64,000 bases of DNA from Opitutia bacterium (GCA_016217595.1 JACRHS010000010.1:1-64000), one strand, 5' to 3'; shown: positions 54,696 through 64,000, numbered from the stretch's first letter. Made by a program: numbers and translations. The notes: a model not told the origin generated them from the sequence alone.

Positions 54696-54734
54696 GGCGG
54701 GCCGCTTAGGGGTAGGCGGCCCGCCACTTTTTTT
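54696..54734 (+). terminator. Strong rho-independent-type hairpin 2 upstream of the DAHP synthase gene
   Basis: GGCGGGCCGC (54696-54705) pairs perfectly with GCGGCCCGCC (54716-54725), followed by A, C and seven or more T. This is a textbook terminator on the plus strand, yet there is no plus-strand gene before it: galK upstream runs the other way. It ends ~75 bp before the DAHP synthase start, so it may be an attenuator or the end of a small RNA. Confidence 0.75.
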
Positions 54735-54808
54735 GCCCAAATTTGACGCCTCGGAAAACCCGACCCGGAGCTTGCGCCATCGCACAGTGTTTTGCAGCTT
54801 GGCCGGCC

Positions 54809-55864
54809 GTGCGTAAAACTTCCGACATCAATGTGGTCGAAACCAGCGTCCTGCCGACGCCGACCGAGCTGTTGAACGAATTGCCCAAGACTGAGGCACA
54901 GGCCGACTTCGTGACCCGCGCCCGCGAGGACATTCACCGGATCATTTTTACCGATGACCAACGGTTTCTGCTCCTGGTGGGTCCGTGCTCGATCCATGAC
55001 GTCGCAGCCGGGCGCGAATATGCCCTGCGGCTGGCGGAGCTGGCCCGGGCGGTGTCCGACCGGGTGCTGGTGGTGATGCGGGTGTATTTCGAGAAACCGC
55101 GCACCACAGTCGGCTGGAAAGGCCTGATCATGGACCCGCACCTCGACGGCTCGCACGATATCGCGGCCGGACTGCGACTGGCGCGGGCATTTTTGCGGGA
55201 AGTGCTCGATCTCGGCCTGCCCACGGCCACCGAGCTGCTCGACCCGATCACACCGCAGTACATCGCCGACTTGATCTGCTGGTCAGCCATCGGCGCGCGC
55301 ACCACCGAATCACAGACGCACCGCCAGATGGCCTCGGGACTCTCCATGCCGTTGGGTTTCAAAAACGGCACCGACGGTTCGATCCAGACGGCGATCAACG
55401 CCATCAAATCCGCCGGCCAGCCCCACACTTTCCTCGGCATCGACATCGCGGGGCGCGCCGCCGCCATCGCCACCCGCGGCAACGGCAATTGCCATGTCGT
55501 GCTCCGCGGCGGCGCCAGCGGCCCCAACTACTCGCCCACGCATATTGCGCAGACCGAGCAGTTGCTCGCCAAAGCCGGCCTGCCCCGCGCCATTTTGGTC
55601 GATTGCTCGCACGACAACTCCGCCAAGCAGCCCGAGCGCCAGCCCGAGGTCATGCACGCGCTGCTCGACCAGATCGCCGCGGGCAACACCTCGATCATCG
55701 GCGCCATGATCGAGAGCAACCTGCAAGCCGGCAGCCAGGCGTTCCCGCAACCGAAGGAAAAACTCCGCCACGGCGTCTCGATCACCGACGGCTGTATCGA
55801 TTGGGCGGCCACAGAGAAATTGGTTCACGATATTTATGCAGCTTTATCGCCGCGTTTTCGCTGA
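54809..55864 (+). CDS. 3-deoxy-7-phosphoheptulonate (DAHP) synthase, class I
   Basis: DAHP synthase joins phosphoenolpyruvate and erythrose-4-phosphate in the first step of aromatic amino acid synthesis. The product has the full class I-alpha set: LVGPCSIHD, RVYFEKPRTTVGWKGLIMDP, ESQTHRQMASGLSMPLGFKN, VLRGGASGPNY and VDCSHDNSAKQ. A GTG at 54809 (MRKTSDINVV, 351 residues) gives the family length; the frame extends further up to an ATG at 54743, so the start is uncertain. AroF, AroG and AroH cannot be told apart by eye. Two terminator-like hairpins in the leader suggest attenuation. Confidence 0.92.
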   Translation: MRKTSDINVVETSVLPTPTELLNELPKTEAQADFVTRAREDIHRIIFTDDQRFLLLVGPCSIHDVAAGREYALRLAELARAVSDRVLVVMRVYFEKPRTTVGWKGLIMDPHLDGSHDIAAGLRLARAFLREVLDLGLPTATELLDPITPQYIADLICWSAIGARTTESQTHRQMASGLSMPLGFKNGTDGSIQTAINAIKSAGQPHTFLGIDIAGRAAAIATRGNGNCHVVLRGGASGPNYSPTHIAQTEQLLAKAGLPRAILVDCSHDNSAKQPERQPEVMHALLDQIAAGNTSIIGAMIESNLQAGSQAFPQPKEKLRHGVSITDGCIDWAATEKLVHDIYAALSPRFR

Positions 55865-56021
55865 TTCTCTCACTTGCAAGCGGTTATCCTTTTGGTCTGC
55901 CGGGGCTGGCGATCGGTCAGCACTTCCGCGTGAGGAAACACAAGTTCCGCTTATAACTCGAAAACGCGCATTCGGTTCTTGCCTACAACTTGCCCCGTCG
56001 AATCTCTAGGGCTTTTACGTT

Positions 56022-57008
56022 ATGAAAACACCCATCCGCGTCGCTGTCACCGGTGCTGCCGGTCAAATCGGTTATTCACTGCTCCCGCGCATCGCGTCGG
56101 GTGCCATGTTTGGCCCCGAACAGCCCGTCATCCTCCACCTGATTGAAATCGAGCCTGCTCTGCCAGCCCTCAACGGCGTGGTCATGGAGCTGCAAGATTG
56201 CGCCTTCCCCCTGCTCAAGGGGATCGTCGCCACCGCCTCCCTCGACGAGGGCTTCAAAGGCGTCAACTGGGCCTTGCTCGTCGGCTCAGTGCCGCGCAAA
56301 GCCGGCATGGAGCGCAAAGAGCTCCTCGGCATCAACGGCAAGATCTTCACCGGCCAGGGCCAGGCCATCGCCCGCAACGCCGCCAGCGATGTGCGCGTGC
56401 TGGTCGTGGGCAACCCCTGCAACACCAACTGCCTAATCGCGATGAACAACGCCAAGGGCGTGCCCAGCGACCGCTGGTTCGCGATGACGATGCTCGACCA
56501 GAATCGCGCCGTCACCCAGGTCGCCCTGAAAGCGGGCGTCGACACCACGGCCGTCTCCAATCTCGCCATCTGGGGCAACCACAGCTCCACGATGTACCCC
56601 GATTTCGCCAACGCGAAGATCAGCGGCAAACCGGTGACCGAGGTCATCGGCCACGAAGCGTGGTTCAAAGAGACCTTCATCCCCACCGTGCAACAGCGCG
56701 GTGCGGCGATCATCAAGGCCCGCGGCCTCAGCTCCGCCGCCTCCGCCGCCAACGCCGTCGTCGACACCGTGCGCAACCTCACCACGCCCACCAAGGCCGG
56801 TGACTGGTTCAGCGTCGCGGTCTGCTCGGACGGTTCCTACGGAATCGAAAAGGGTCTGATCTATTCCTACCCGATCCGCAGCGACGGCCAGAAATGGTCC
56901 ATCGTGCAGGGCCTGTCCCTCAGCGAATTCTCCAAGAGCAAGATCGTCGCCACCGAGAATGAGTTGAAGGAAGAGCGCTCAATGGTCGCCGATCTGATGC
57001 CGCAATAA
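56022..57008 (+). CDS. mdh: Malate dehydrogenase
   Basis: A 328-residue cytoplasmic, NAD-dependent enzyme converting malate and oxaloacetate. The NAD-binding motif [19 protein letters not shown], substrate-binding [34 protein letters not shown] and the catalytic His of [15 protein letters not shown] are all present. The AAGQIGYSL pattern marks the cytosolic-type MDH (type 2) group. A strong terminator follows 28 bp later. It lies 157 bp after the DAHP synthase gene. Confidence 0.96.
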   Translation: MKTPIRVAVTGAAGQIGYSLLPRIASGAMFGPEQPVILHLIEIEPALPALNGVVMELQDCAFPLLKGIVATASLDEGFKGVNWALLVGSVPRKAGMERKELLGINGKIFTGQGQAIARNAASDVRVLVVGNPCNTNCLIAMNNAKGVPSDRWFAMTMLDQNRAVTQVALKAGVDTTAVSNLAIWGNHSSTMYPDFANAKISGKPVTEVIGHEAWFKETFIPTVQQRGAAIIKARGLSSAASAANAVVDTVRNLTTPTKAGDWFSVAVCSDGSYGIEKGLIYSYPIRSDGQKWSIVQGLSLSEFSKSKIVATENELKEERSMVADLMPQ

Positions 57009-57035
57009 ACCGGCTCGGACGTAGCTTCATTACAC

Positions 57036-57067
57036 AAAAACGGCGCCCCGCAACGGGCGCCGTTTTT
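57036..57067 (+). terminator. Rho-independent terminator after mdh
   Basis: AAAAACGGCGCCC pairs with GGCGCCGTTTTT across a short CGCAAC loop, with a T-run on the plus strand and A-run on the other. It may serve both mdh and the convergent gene at 57103. Confidence 0.9.
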
Positions 57068-57102
57068 CTTTGGCCAAACTATTGGAGTCGCCGTGCGACC
57101 GA

Positions 57103-57393
57103 TCAGGCGGGCTTGGCGCACAAGCGTCGGATCAACGCCACCACGCCGACGACGGCCAGCACTGGCAGCCAGATCGGCGTCAGCACTGCCACCAGCACGA
57201 GGGCGGCAATTACCAGCCCCAGAATCACACCCAACGCCGCAAGCGTGGCCAGGGCAACCCCACCCGCCAGCACCACGGCCACGCCCGCCACCAGCAACAA
57301 CGCCAGGGCCACGGGAAGCAACGCCACCGGGAGCAGTTTGACCACCAGCACCGCCGCCACCGCCACGAGGAGAATCATCAGAAAGGTTTTCAT
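57103..57393 (-). CDS. Small, highly hydrophobic membrane protein
   Basis: A 96-residue protein that is almost wholly Val, Leu and Ala with three to four membrane helices in a row (MKTFLMILLVAVAAVLVVKL then VALLPVALALLLVAGVAVVL) and a basic C-terminus (ALIRRLCAKPA). I do not recognise a family. It is convergent with mdh. Its frame is supported by the intact ATG start and by the membrane pattern, but low-complexity GC-rich DNA can produce such frames by chance, so confidence is moderate. Confidence 0.6.
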   Translation of the reverse strand: MKTFLMILLVAVAAVLVVKLLPVALLPVALALLLVAGVAVVLAGGVALATLAALGVILGLVIAALVLVAVLTPIWLPVLAVVGVVALIRRLCAKPA

Positions 57394-57498
57394 GCCGGGA
57401 AAAACCCGGAACTCAGCGGAAAGTTGCGCCTCTTTTTTGCGCCCCGCCCCACCCGGCGATTGCCTTTCGCCCGCCCCTGCCTGTGCATCGGGCCTGTT

Positions 57499-57900
57499 GT
57501 GACGAAAAACCTTTCACCCATTCCCGTGGTCGCCGCCGTGATCGAACGCGATGGCCACGTGCTCATCGCCCAGCGCCCGCCGCACAAACTCCTGGCGCTG
57601 AAATGGGAATTTCCGGGCGGAAAAGTCGAAGCGGGCGAACAACCCGAAGCCGCGTTGGTACGTGAGATTCGCGAGGAGCTCGGCTGCGCCATCGTCGTCG
57701 GCCAGGCGCTCCCCCGTTTCGTCCACGCCTACGCGACTCTGACCATCGAGATGATTCCTTTCCGCTGCCAGCTGGCGCCGGGCACGACCGAGCCGCATCC
57801 GCACGAACACGTGGCTGTGCATTGGGTGCCATTGTCGGCGCTGCGCACACTCGATCTGGCCGATGCCGACTGGCCGGTGGTGACGGCGTTGGGCGCGTAA
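57499..57900 (+). CDS. Nudix hydrolase, MutT/NudG-like
   Basis: A 133-residue Nudix protein with the complete box GGKVEAGEQPEAALVREIREELG. The context before the box (VAAVIERDGHVLIAQRPPHK) and KWEFPGGKVEAGE match MutT/CTP pyrophosphohydrolase enzymes that remove oxidised nucleotides. It starts with GTG at 57499 (MTKNLSPIPVVAA). It is divergent from the hydrophobic protein and convergent with slyX. Confidence 0.92.
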   Translation: MTKNLSPIPVVAAVIERDGHVLIAQRPPHKLLALKWEFPGGKVEAGEQPEAALVREIREELGCAIVVGQALPRFVHAYATLTIEMIPFRCQLAPGTTEPHPHEHVAVHWVPLSALRTLDLADADWPVVTALGA

Positions 57901-57925
57901 GACACGCCGCGCGCTCCGGCTCCGC

Positions 57926-58129
57926 TCAGTAATGCGGCGGGCGCTCTTCCGCGGTCGCGGGCCCGCCGGCGTCGCCGTGATCCTGCAACCGGGTGCGAAA
58001 AATCAGCAGCTCTTTGCGGATTTTTGCCAATTCCTCGGCCAGCTCCAGCATGGCTTTGTCCTGCTCCGCCACGTGGCGTTGCAGCCAGACAATGCGTTCT
58101 TCGAGGAGTTGGAGTTGCGGATCGGCCAC
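57926..58129 (-). CDS. slyX: SlyX-family protein
   Basis: A 67-residue coiled-coil protein. The pattern LEERIVWLQRHVAEQDKAML is the SlyX signature, with a polar Pro-rich C-terminal end (PPHY) as usual. Its function is unknown. It is the last gene of a minus-strand set that includes the receiver and Hpt genes upstream (gap 54 bp). Confidence 0.85.
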   Translation of the reverse strand: MADPQLQLLEERIVWLQRHVAEQDKAMLELAEELAKIRKELLIFRTRLQDHGDAGGPATAEERPPHY

Positions 58130-58183
58130 CGCAACCTCATCGCCCTCCCCCGGCGGGGCGTCAATCCCCGACCGCCACCACGC

Positions 58184-58789
58184 TCACGCCACAATCTTCG
58201 GTCGGTTGCTCAAAGGATAGGGCGCATCTGCGCCAAAGGCGTTGAGCTGCGGCCGTACCTGCGTCTCGTAACACTGGGGGCAAACCACATGGCTGTAGGT
58301 CGCGTCTTCCTGTGCCCGGGCCTGTTGGTCGGTCTGCAACCAAACGTTCCGATCATCGCGAACCTTGTGGCAATACGAACAAATGGGCTGAGGCACCGTT
58401 CGCGGCCGGGGCGGTTGCGTATGCGCGAGGATGCGTTCCGCCACGTGCAAGCGCCGCGCCAGCTCGTGCGGATTGATGGGCTTGCACAGAAAATCGTCCA
58501 CCCCTGCGTCGGTCGCCGTCACCTGATTGCGCTCCGAAGCCGGCACGCCGGTCAGCAGAATAAAGTAAACGTAAGGGTCCTCGGTCGCACGCAGACGCCG
58601 ACACAACTCCAGCCCGTCGATGCCCGGCATCTTCCAATCGCAAACCACCAGCCGCACCGGATGGTGCTTGAACTCCTGCCAGGCTTTTTCGCCGCCATCG
58701 ACCGCCACCGTCTCATGACCAAATGAGCGCAGCGCCGCCTCCAACATGAGCCGGGCCACCGGATCGTCGTCCGCGATCAGAATTCTCAC
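58184..58789 (-). CDS. Response regulator with receiver domain and C-terminal zinc-ribbon-like segment
   Basis: A 201-residue regulator starting with GTG. The receiver (about 1-120) has the acidic cluster ADDD, phosphorylation site in VVCDWKMPGIDG and the Lys of DDFLCKPINP. The C-terminus carries a PICSYCHKVRDD and HVVCPQCYETQV pair (two C-x2-C motifs), similar to the segment found in some sensor proteins and likely binding zinc. There is no DNA-binding domain. The GTG overlaps the Hpt gene's stop by 4 bp, so receiver and Hpt are coupled, as in a split phosphorelay. Confidence 0.88.
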   Translation of the reverse strand: MRILIADDDPVARLMLEAALRSFGHETVAVDGGEKAWQEFKHHPVRLVVCDWKMPGIDGLELCRRLRATEDPYVYFILLTGVPASERNQVTATDAGVDDFLCKPINPHELARRLHVAERILAHTQPPRPRTVPQPICSYCHKVRDDRNVWLQTDQQARAQEDATYSHVVCPQCYETQVRPQLNAFGADAPYPLSNRPKIVA

Positions 58790-59163
58790 GTGATCGCCCC
58801 CTCCTCGAAGGCGATCAACGCCAGGTTCAGCCGTACCCAAGATTCTTTCAGCACCGCCAGCCGCACCGGCACCGCGGCCCAGTCCGCCGCGTCCGCCGCA
58901 GATTCGAGCGCGCGGGCCGCAGCCTGCATTTGCCGCCCGCCCAAGCTCGCACAACTCCCGGCCAGGGCGTGCGCGCGTTGCGCCAGCAGCGGGCCATTCT
59001 GCGCCGCCGCGTGTTGTGTCAATTCATGCACCCGCACCGGCACCTCGCGGCGCAAGAGTTCCGTCAACTCCGCAAATAGTGTACCGCCCTTTTCGCCTCG
59101 GATGCTTTGCAAACATTTCGCCTGCTGCATATCGAGCACGGCGAGAGTCGTATCCGTGGGCAT
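58786..59163 (-). CDS. Histidine phosphotransfer (Hpt) domain protein
   Basis: A 125-residue all-helical protein. The phosphoacceptor site is in AQRAHALAGSCASLGG, matching the Hpt pattern (H-x-L-x-G-x3-x-G). The Met at 59163 begins the domain; the frame extends upstream to another Met with a lipoprotein-like start, which would place the Hpt domain outside the cytoplasm and is rejected. The stop overlaps the following receiver gene. No hybrid kinase is nearby. The 248-bp gap to the next gene (59164-59411) shows nothing else. Confidence 0.8.
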   Translation of the reverse strand: MPTDTTLAVLDMQQAKCLQSIRGEKGGTLFAELTELLRREVPVRVHELTQHAAAQNGPLLAQRAHALAGSCASLGGRQMQAAARALESAADAADWAAVPVRLAVLKESWVRLNLALIAFEEGAIT

Positions 59164-59411
59164 AGTTTCGCCACCATCCGCCGAGCCCTCGCGCCGTTGA
59201 GATTGGACCGCACCGGACCGCGCCGCCCGCGCCACACCCTTCCGCGCCGCGGGCGTACGGATCAGACAGCCAGTCAGTGCCAGCAACGCAACCGCGATCA
59301 TAGCTCCGCCATGCGAACTCGTGTGACAACGGTTACCTGCGGCCAATCCAGAGGGGGGATAGCGCATCTGGGTAAATTGAGTGGGTTAATGGATGGGCGA
59401 CAGCACTAAGA

Positions 59412-61574
59412 CTACGTAAGCGTTCTACGTAGTTCCTCGGCCAACGCAACTGAAGCTTGACACGTTTTCTCCTCACATACGTAGGCCACCGCCCGGCCAT
59501 CCTGCGGTCGCATTTCCCGCAACCAGGGCGCACGCTCCGCCAGCCAGTCCTGCGCCGCACCACCCGTGACGCCGAGCACCACGCCGGGCGGCCCGAGTCG
59601 TTCGCGCACTACGTCAGCCAAAACTCCGAAGTCCGCCGCCGCCGGATCGCCTGCCAATACGATCACCCGCGGCTCCGTCTGCGCAAAATCCAGAGCGCAC
59701 AACAACTGCGGCAGGGCTTGCGGTGCCGTGCGCCACTGCCGTTGCAAAACGGCGAGCGTGCGGTGTGCCTGCTCCCGCCAGTCCGCGCGTTCACGCAGCG
59801 CCGCCAGCCGGAGCAGATTGAGCGTCGCCACGCTGCTCGGCGCCGGCTCCGCCCCGTCGTAATCCTCCTTCAACCGCAGCACCACATCCGGCGCGTCCGC
59901 GACCGAGTTCCAATATCCGCCCGCGGCCACATCATAGAAGAGCGCGTCCATTTTCGTCTGCAACGCCTCCGCCCACTGCAGCCACTCCATGGCAAACGTC
60001 GCCTCGTAAAGGTCGAGCAGGCCTTGAATGAGAAACGCATAATCCTCGGCAAAGCCCGCGATCCCGCTGCGTCTTTCGCGCCAGGCGCGGTACAACACGC
60101 CTGTCGCCGGATCGAACAACTCGCGCCGCAAAAACTCCGCCAAGCGCAACGCCGCCGCCCGATACGCTGACCGGCGTTCAGCCAACGCCGGCGCGGGCGT
60201 GGCCGAGGCGCGCGCCAGGGCCGACAGCATCAAGCCATTCCACCCGGCGATCACCTGATCGTCGCGTTGCGGCCGGGGGCGTTGCTCGCGCAGGCTGCGC
60301 AACCGCGTCAACGCCGCCTCGGTACGTTTTTCGATTTCGCCGACCGACAGACTAAAAGCGCTCGCCAGCTCCGTCGGCGCGACCACCTGTGCCAGAATAT
60401 TTTTCCCCGTGAACTCGCCCTGCGGATCTCGCGCTGCAGAAACATTGCCTCCATCCGTCACCCCAAACTGGGCCGCAAACAAACTGTAGGCATCGCCCAA
60501 CGCCACACGCAGCTCGTCGCTGCTCCAAACGTAATATGCGCCCTCCGCGTGCGCCGCAACCGCAGAGCCCGTCGCGCTGTCGGCATCCTCGCCCGCATGA
60601 AAACCGCCCGCTGGATCGGCGAGATCGCGCAGCACATAATCGCACAGATCGCGCGCCAGCGCTGCGAACCGGTCGTCATGCGTGGCCTGCCAGGCTTCGA
60701 GGGCGTTGACCGCGATCTGCGCCTGGTCGTAGAGCATCTTTTCAAAATGCGGCACGAACCAGTCGGCATCGACCGAGTAGCGGTGAAACCCGCCGCCAAC
60801 ATGATCGTGAATGCCGCCCCGCGCCATCTCCCGCAGCGTGTGCGTGGCCAGATGAATGGCGGAACGCCCCAGATCGCTCGTCACGCCCTGACGTACCGCG
60901 TAGCGAAACAAAAAAGCCGGGATGCAAGCGCGGGGGAATTTCGGCGCGCCGCCGAAACCGCCGCGCACCGCATCGAACGCCTCCTCGAAATAGCGATAGC
61001 AGCCGTCGCTCGCGGCCGCAGCATCGGTTGCCGCCAGTCTGTCGCTCGCGCCGCCGTTGCGCCCCTCGGCGCCAAAATGCTCCCGCAAGGCCGCCAGCAC
61101 GCGTTCGCCCTCGGCCACCAGCTGTTCGCGCTGGTCGCGCCAGGCCCGCGCCAGCGTTCGCAAGACCGTAACGAAGCCCGGCCGCCCGTGCCGGTCCTCC
61201 GGCGGAAAATACGTGCCGCCAAAAAATGGCCGGAGTTCCGGCGTCAGCCAGACGCTCAGCGGCCAGCCGCCGCGGCCGGTCATCGCCTGCACGTACGTCA
61301 TGTAAACGCGGTCCAGATCGGGCCGCTCCTCGCGGTCGACTTTGATCGGCACAAACTCGGCGTTGAGCAGCGCGGCGATCTCTTCGTCCTCGAACGACTC
61401 GTGCGCCATCACATGGCACCAGTGGCAGGTGGAGTAACCGATGGAGAGGAAGATCGGCTTCTGCTCAACGCGCGCACGCTGCAACGCCGCCTCGCCCCAT
61501 GGCTGCCAGTCCACCGGGTTGGCAGCGTGCTGACGCAGGTACGGCGACTGTTCCTCGGCGAGTCGGTTGGGCAT
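59412..61574 (-). CDS. YyaL/SSP411-type protein (thioredoxin plus glycosidase-like toroid)
   Basis: A 720-residue protein. The N-terminal DUF255/thioredoxin-like domain has [20 protein letters not shown] and the CxxC motif [20 protein letters not shown]; then [17 protein letters not shown]. The remaining part is an alpha/alpha toroid like N-acylglucosamine epimerase or glycoside hydrolase family members ([20 protein letters not shown]). Found in bacteria and mammals (spermatogenesis-associated protein 20), its function is unsettled. It lies 82 bp downstream of the M16 peptidase gene and may be cotranscribed. Confidence 0.93.
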   Translation of the reverse strand: MPNRLAEEQSPYLRQHAANPVDWQPWGEAALQRARVEQKPIFLSIGYSTCHWCHVMAHESFEDEEIAALLNAEFVPIKVDREERPDLDRVYMTYVQAMTGRGGWPLSVWLTPELRPFFGGTYFPPEDRHGRPGFVTVLRTLARAWRDQREQLVAEGERVLAALREHFGAEGRNGGASDRLAATDAAAASDGCYRYFEEAFDAVRGGFGGAPKFPRACIPAFLFRYAVRQGVTSDLGRSAIHLATHTLREMARGGIHDHVGGGFHRYSVDADWFVPHFEKMLYDQAQIAVNALEAWQATHDDRFAALARDLCDYVLRDLADPAGGFHAGEDADSATGSAVAAHAEGAYYVWSSDELRVALGDAYSLFAAQFGVTDGGNVSAARDPQGEFTGKNILAQVVAPTELASAFSLSVGEIEKRTEAALTRLRSLREQRPRPQRDDQVIAGWNGLMLSALARASATPAPALAERRSAYRAAALRLAEFLRRELFDPATGVLYRAWRERRSGIAGFAEDYAFLIQGLLDLYEATFAMEWLQWAEALQTKMDALFYDVAAGGYWNSVADAPDVVLRLKEDYDGAEPAPSSVATLNLLRLAALRERADWREQAHRTLAVLQRQWRTAPQALPQLLCALDFAQTEPRVIVLAGDPAAADFGVLADVVRERLGPPGVVLGVTGGAAQDWLAERAPWLREMRPQDGRAVAYVCEEKTCQASVALAEELRRTLT

Positions 61575-61655
61575 GGGCGGCGTGTTAGCCGCAAGTAGCC
61601 CCGTTCGCCCCAAAAAGCAAAGCCCCCGCGCGATCCGCGCCAGAGGCAAAATCCC

Positions 61656-64000
61656 TCAAGGAGTCTTCGTCGTGGGCAGCGTGCCGGCTTGCACGGTGAT
61701 GAACTTCTCCGGATCGAGATACTTTCGGATCGCGCCATTCACCTGCGCCAGCGTGAGCGCCTCCACCGTCCGCGGATATTCGTCGATGAAACTCAACGGC
61801 AGCCCGCGCTGCACCGTCGTCAAAATCTGCTCGGCCATGCCGCCGCTGGTTGCCAGCGCCAGTTTGTACGTGCCGGTGAGTGCCGCCTGAAAATCGCGCA
61901 GTTCCTCCGCCGTCACGCCGTCCGCGACGAAACGCGCCAGCTCGCGGCGCGTCGCCGCCAGTCCTTTTTCGAGACGCTGCGGCGCGAACGTGCTCTGAAT
62001 GGCCCATTGCCCGTCGGTGTAAGTGTCACCCGCCAGCCGCGCGCCGATGCCGTAGGTCAGGCCTTCCTTGGCGCGGACGATGGCGAGCAACCGCGACGAA
62101 AAATAATTACCGCCCAGCACCGCCGTGCCGGTGGCCAACGCGATGCGATCCGGATCGCTGTACTTCAATCCCGAGGGCTGGCCGAGCAGCACCGACACGC
62201 TGGTTTTTCCGGCCATGTTCACCGGCACCACCCGGCTCGCCGTGAGCGCCGGCGCGGGACGCACCGCCGGCAACGCCGCCCCGCCCGTCCAACCGGCCAG
62301 CGCCGTCCCGAGCGCGGTGTCGATCGCGGTATCGTCCACATCGCCCACCGCCACGAGGGTCAGACCGGCGGGTCCGTAATGCGCGGCGTGAAACGCCCGC
62401 ACTTCCGCCTCCGTGACGTTCTCGATGTCGGCGAGGTAGCGCTCGTTTTCCGGCGGGCAATTCGGATGCTCGGCCGGGAAAATCGCGCGGGCGAATGCCT
62501 GACGCGCACGAAAATTGGTGTCTTCCATCTGCTGTTTGAATTGCCCCGCGAGCTGCTTCTTCGCCTTGGTCAGCTCCTCGGCAGCAAACGCTGGCGCGCG
62601 CAACTGTTCGACGAGCAAGCCGAGCACCCGCGACGCGTCTTTTTTCAGGCAGCGGGCGGAGAACGTGACGTTCTGCGCGGTGGAGCCAAAGTGGATCGTG
62701 GCGCCGACGTCCTCGAGCAATTGCGCCAGCGCGAACTTGTCGTGTTGCCGCGTGCCTTTGTCGAGGAGACTGACCGTGAGATCGGCGACCGCGGGCCGGC
62801 CGGCGGGATTGAACACATCGCCCGCGGGCAGACTGCCGTGAATCGTGACGACGTCCTGCAACGCCGTCCGGTACGTCAACACATCAGCGCCAGCGACGCG
62901 GCGACGAACGATCTTCGGCGCAATCTGTGCAGCGGGCGCGACGGGCGCGGAATTTTCGATTTTCGTTTTCGGCGTGGCGGAAGCTTGTACTCCGGTCGCA
63001 CTGGCGGACGCGCCGCCCTCTGTCGCTGCCGCGCGGTAATATTCCGGATGTGGCCCGGGGCGACGCCGCGCGGCGCCGCCCGCCGCGGCTGACGCAGAAG
63101 CGGCAGCACCGGCTTCGCTCTGCGGGATAAACCAGCCCGTCGTGCTCTGATCTTCGACCAGATACGCCTGCGCTACCCGACTGACTTCAGCCGCAGTCAC
63201 CTTTTTGAGCTTCTCGGGCAACGTCACGTAGTAAGTCCAGTCGCCGACCGCGATGTGCTCGTTAAGCTGGCCCGCGATGGCGAACGAACCGTCACGCCCA
63301 TACGCGGTGTCGGCCGTCTCCTTGCTGATGGCGCGCGCGACTTCCTCGGCGGTGACGCCCTCGGCTTTCACGCGGGCGAGTTCGGCGAGCAACGCCTGCT
63401 CCACCTGCGCGTGCGTGCTGCCGGGGGCGAGCCGCGCGTAGATCGACAGCAAGGTCTGATCGCGGAAAAATCCCTTGGTCGCGCTGACGTCGATGGTGAG
63501 ATTTTTGTCGGTGAGCGCGCGGTAGAGCCGGCTGTTTTTCCCGTCAGTCAACACATCGACCAGCAACACGAGCGCGGGGTGATCGGCGTGGAGCGCGCCG
63601 GGCACCTTGAAAGAGACGCCAACCACGCCAAGCTCGCCGGGGCGCTTGACGGTGACGCGCCGCGGGCCCTGCTGCGGCGGCTCCTCGGTGTAGACTTCGG
63701 GGATCGGCTGCGGCGACGCCGGGATCGCGCCATAGTATTTTTGCAGCAACGCGAGCGCCGCGTCCGGCGCGAAATCGCCGATGATCGTGACCGTGGCGTT
63801 ATTGGGCCAATAGTAGGTGTTGTAGAACTCGCGCAGTTTCCCGATGGAGACTTTCTCAATGTCGCTGCGCCAACCGATCGTCGGGTGGTGGTAGGGATGC
63901 GCGATGAACGCGACCGCGCCGATCTCCTTGTCGAGCGCCTCGGTGGGATCGTTTTCGCCGCGCTCGAATTCGTTGCGGACGACCGTCATCTCCGGCGCGC
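61656..64000 (-). CDS. M16-family (pitrilysin/insulinase) peptidase, N-terminus outside window
   Basis: The frame is open to the right edge, so the gene is cut; its upstream codons read (R)PEMTVVRNEFERGENDP, the segment just after the zinc-binding HxxEH, which must lie beyond 64000. About 780 residues are visible. The C-terminal subdomain of the first M16 unit is near residues 40-230 of the visible part; an Ala-rich linker (about 300-345) joins a second, inactive M16 unit (LDKGTRQHDKFALAQLLEDVGA; no HxxEH). The two-unit design is typical of processing proteases with an active and a structural half. A signal peptide cannot be checked. Confidence 0.9.
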   Translation of the reverse strand, partial: APEMTVVRNEFERGENDPTEALDKEIGAVAFIAHPYHHPTIGWRSDIEKVSIGKLREFYNTYYWPNNATVTIIGDFAPDAALALLQKYYGAIPASPQPIPEVYTEEPPQQGPRRVTVKRPGELGVVGVSFKVPGALHADHPALVLLVDVLTDGKNSRLYRALTDKNLTIDVSATKGFFRDQTLLSIYARLAPGSTHAQVEQALLAELARVKAEGVTAEEVARAISKETADTAYGRDGSFAIAGQLNEHIAVGDWTYYVTLPEKLKKVTAAEVSRVAQAYLVEDQSTTGWFIPQSEAGAAASASAAAGGAARRRPGPHPEYYRAAATEGGASASATGVQASATPKTKIENSAPVAPAAQIAPKIVRRRVAGADVLTYRTALQDVVTIHGSLPAGDVFNPAGRPAVADLTVSLLDKGTRQHDKFALAQLLEDVGATIHFGSTAQNVTFSARCLKKDASRVLGLLVEQLRAPAFAAEELTKAKKQLAGQFKQQMEDTNFRARQAFARAIFPAEHPNCPPENERYLADIENVTEAEVRAFHAAHYGPAGLTLVAVGDVDDTAIDTALGTALAGWTGGAALPAVRPAPALTASRVVPVNMAGKTSVSVLLGQPSGLKYSDPDRIALATGTAVLGGNYFSSRLLAIVRAKEGLTYGIGARLAGDTYTDGQWAIQSTFAPQRLEKGLAATRRELARFVADGVTAEELRDFQAALTGTYKLALATSGGMAEQILTTVQRGLPLSFIDEYPRTVEALTLAQVNGAIRKYLDPEKFITVQAGTLPTTKTP

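Noticed and set aside
58786-59301. Lipoprotein start for the Hpt gene (MIAVALLALTGC)
   Set aside because: It would export an Hpt domain; the downstream Met at 59163 fits the domain and its overlap with the receiver gene.

Overview
The window is GC-rich chromosomal DNA from a Gram-negative bacterium. KdsB and LpxD (lipopolysaccharide), TolC and TonB homologues show the envelope type. The four ADOP-type permeases, heptad and REP-like intergenic repeats, and overall gene style suggest a verrucomicrobial genome of the Opitutaceae kind. That placement is inferred from family knowledge, not from a marker gene. I found no rRNA, tRNA or CRISPR array.

Layout. 1-9.8 kb is mostly housekeeping: a cut-off heparinase II/III-family lyase, an AEC transporter, a lipoprotein, kdsB, an HPr phosphocarrier, a chemoreceptor, tatD, a DUF4097-type protein and an orphan periplasmic sugar-binding protein. 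9.9-20.1 kb is an arsenic and thiol-redox island read almost entirely on the minus strand. It has three transcription units: (a) arsR1, ArsP-like permease, small thioredoxin, ProC-like oxidoreductase, isochorismatase-like hydrolase, periplasmic thioredoxin, ccdA, DUF4097 protein, behind a perfect palindrome; (b) arsR2, thioredoxin-type arsC, acr3, behind a second inverted repeat; (c) arsM, arsN2, sigZ, C_GCAxxG_C_C protein. Together these could reduce, methylate, acetylate and export arsenicals while supplying thiol reducing power.

20.1-24.3 kb is an AT-richer accessory segment with plus-strand genes of mostly unknown function. It holds three copies of an ~83-bp repeat, a partial gene duplication and a frameshifted esterase. 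24.4-45.4 kb is a large export locus: an NtrC-type response regulator, a four-helix-bundle protein, an NtrY-like kinase, then a sigma-54-type promoter and the genes hlyD-like, ABC ATPase, ADOP permease, tolC-like, second ABC ATPase, three more ADOP permeases, and a hypothetical gene. A group II intron sits between the kinase gene and the promoter, directly beside a palindromic hairpin that also occurs, unoccupied, at 17.6 kb.

45.6-64 kb is again mainly core metabolism and envelope: an aquaporin-family channel, a double TonB_C protein, pyrimidine-nucleoside phosphorylase, lpxD, an ABC-F ATPase, an EamA transporter, galK, DAHP synthase with an unusual terminator-bearing leader, malate dehydrogenase, a Nudix hydrolase, slyX, an Hpt/receiver pair, a YyaL-type protein and an M16 peptidase cut by the window end. 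Intergenic spaces carry several families of short repeats (heptad arrays, REP-like hairpins, NHETHE-type repeats).
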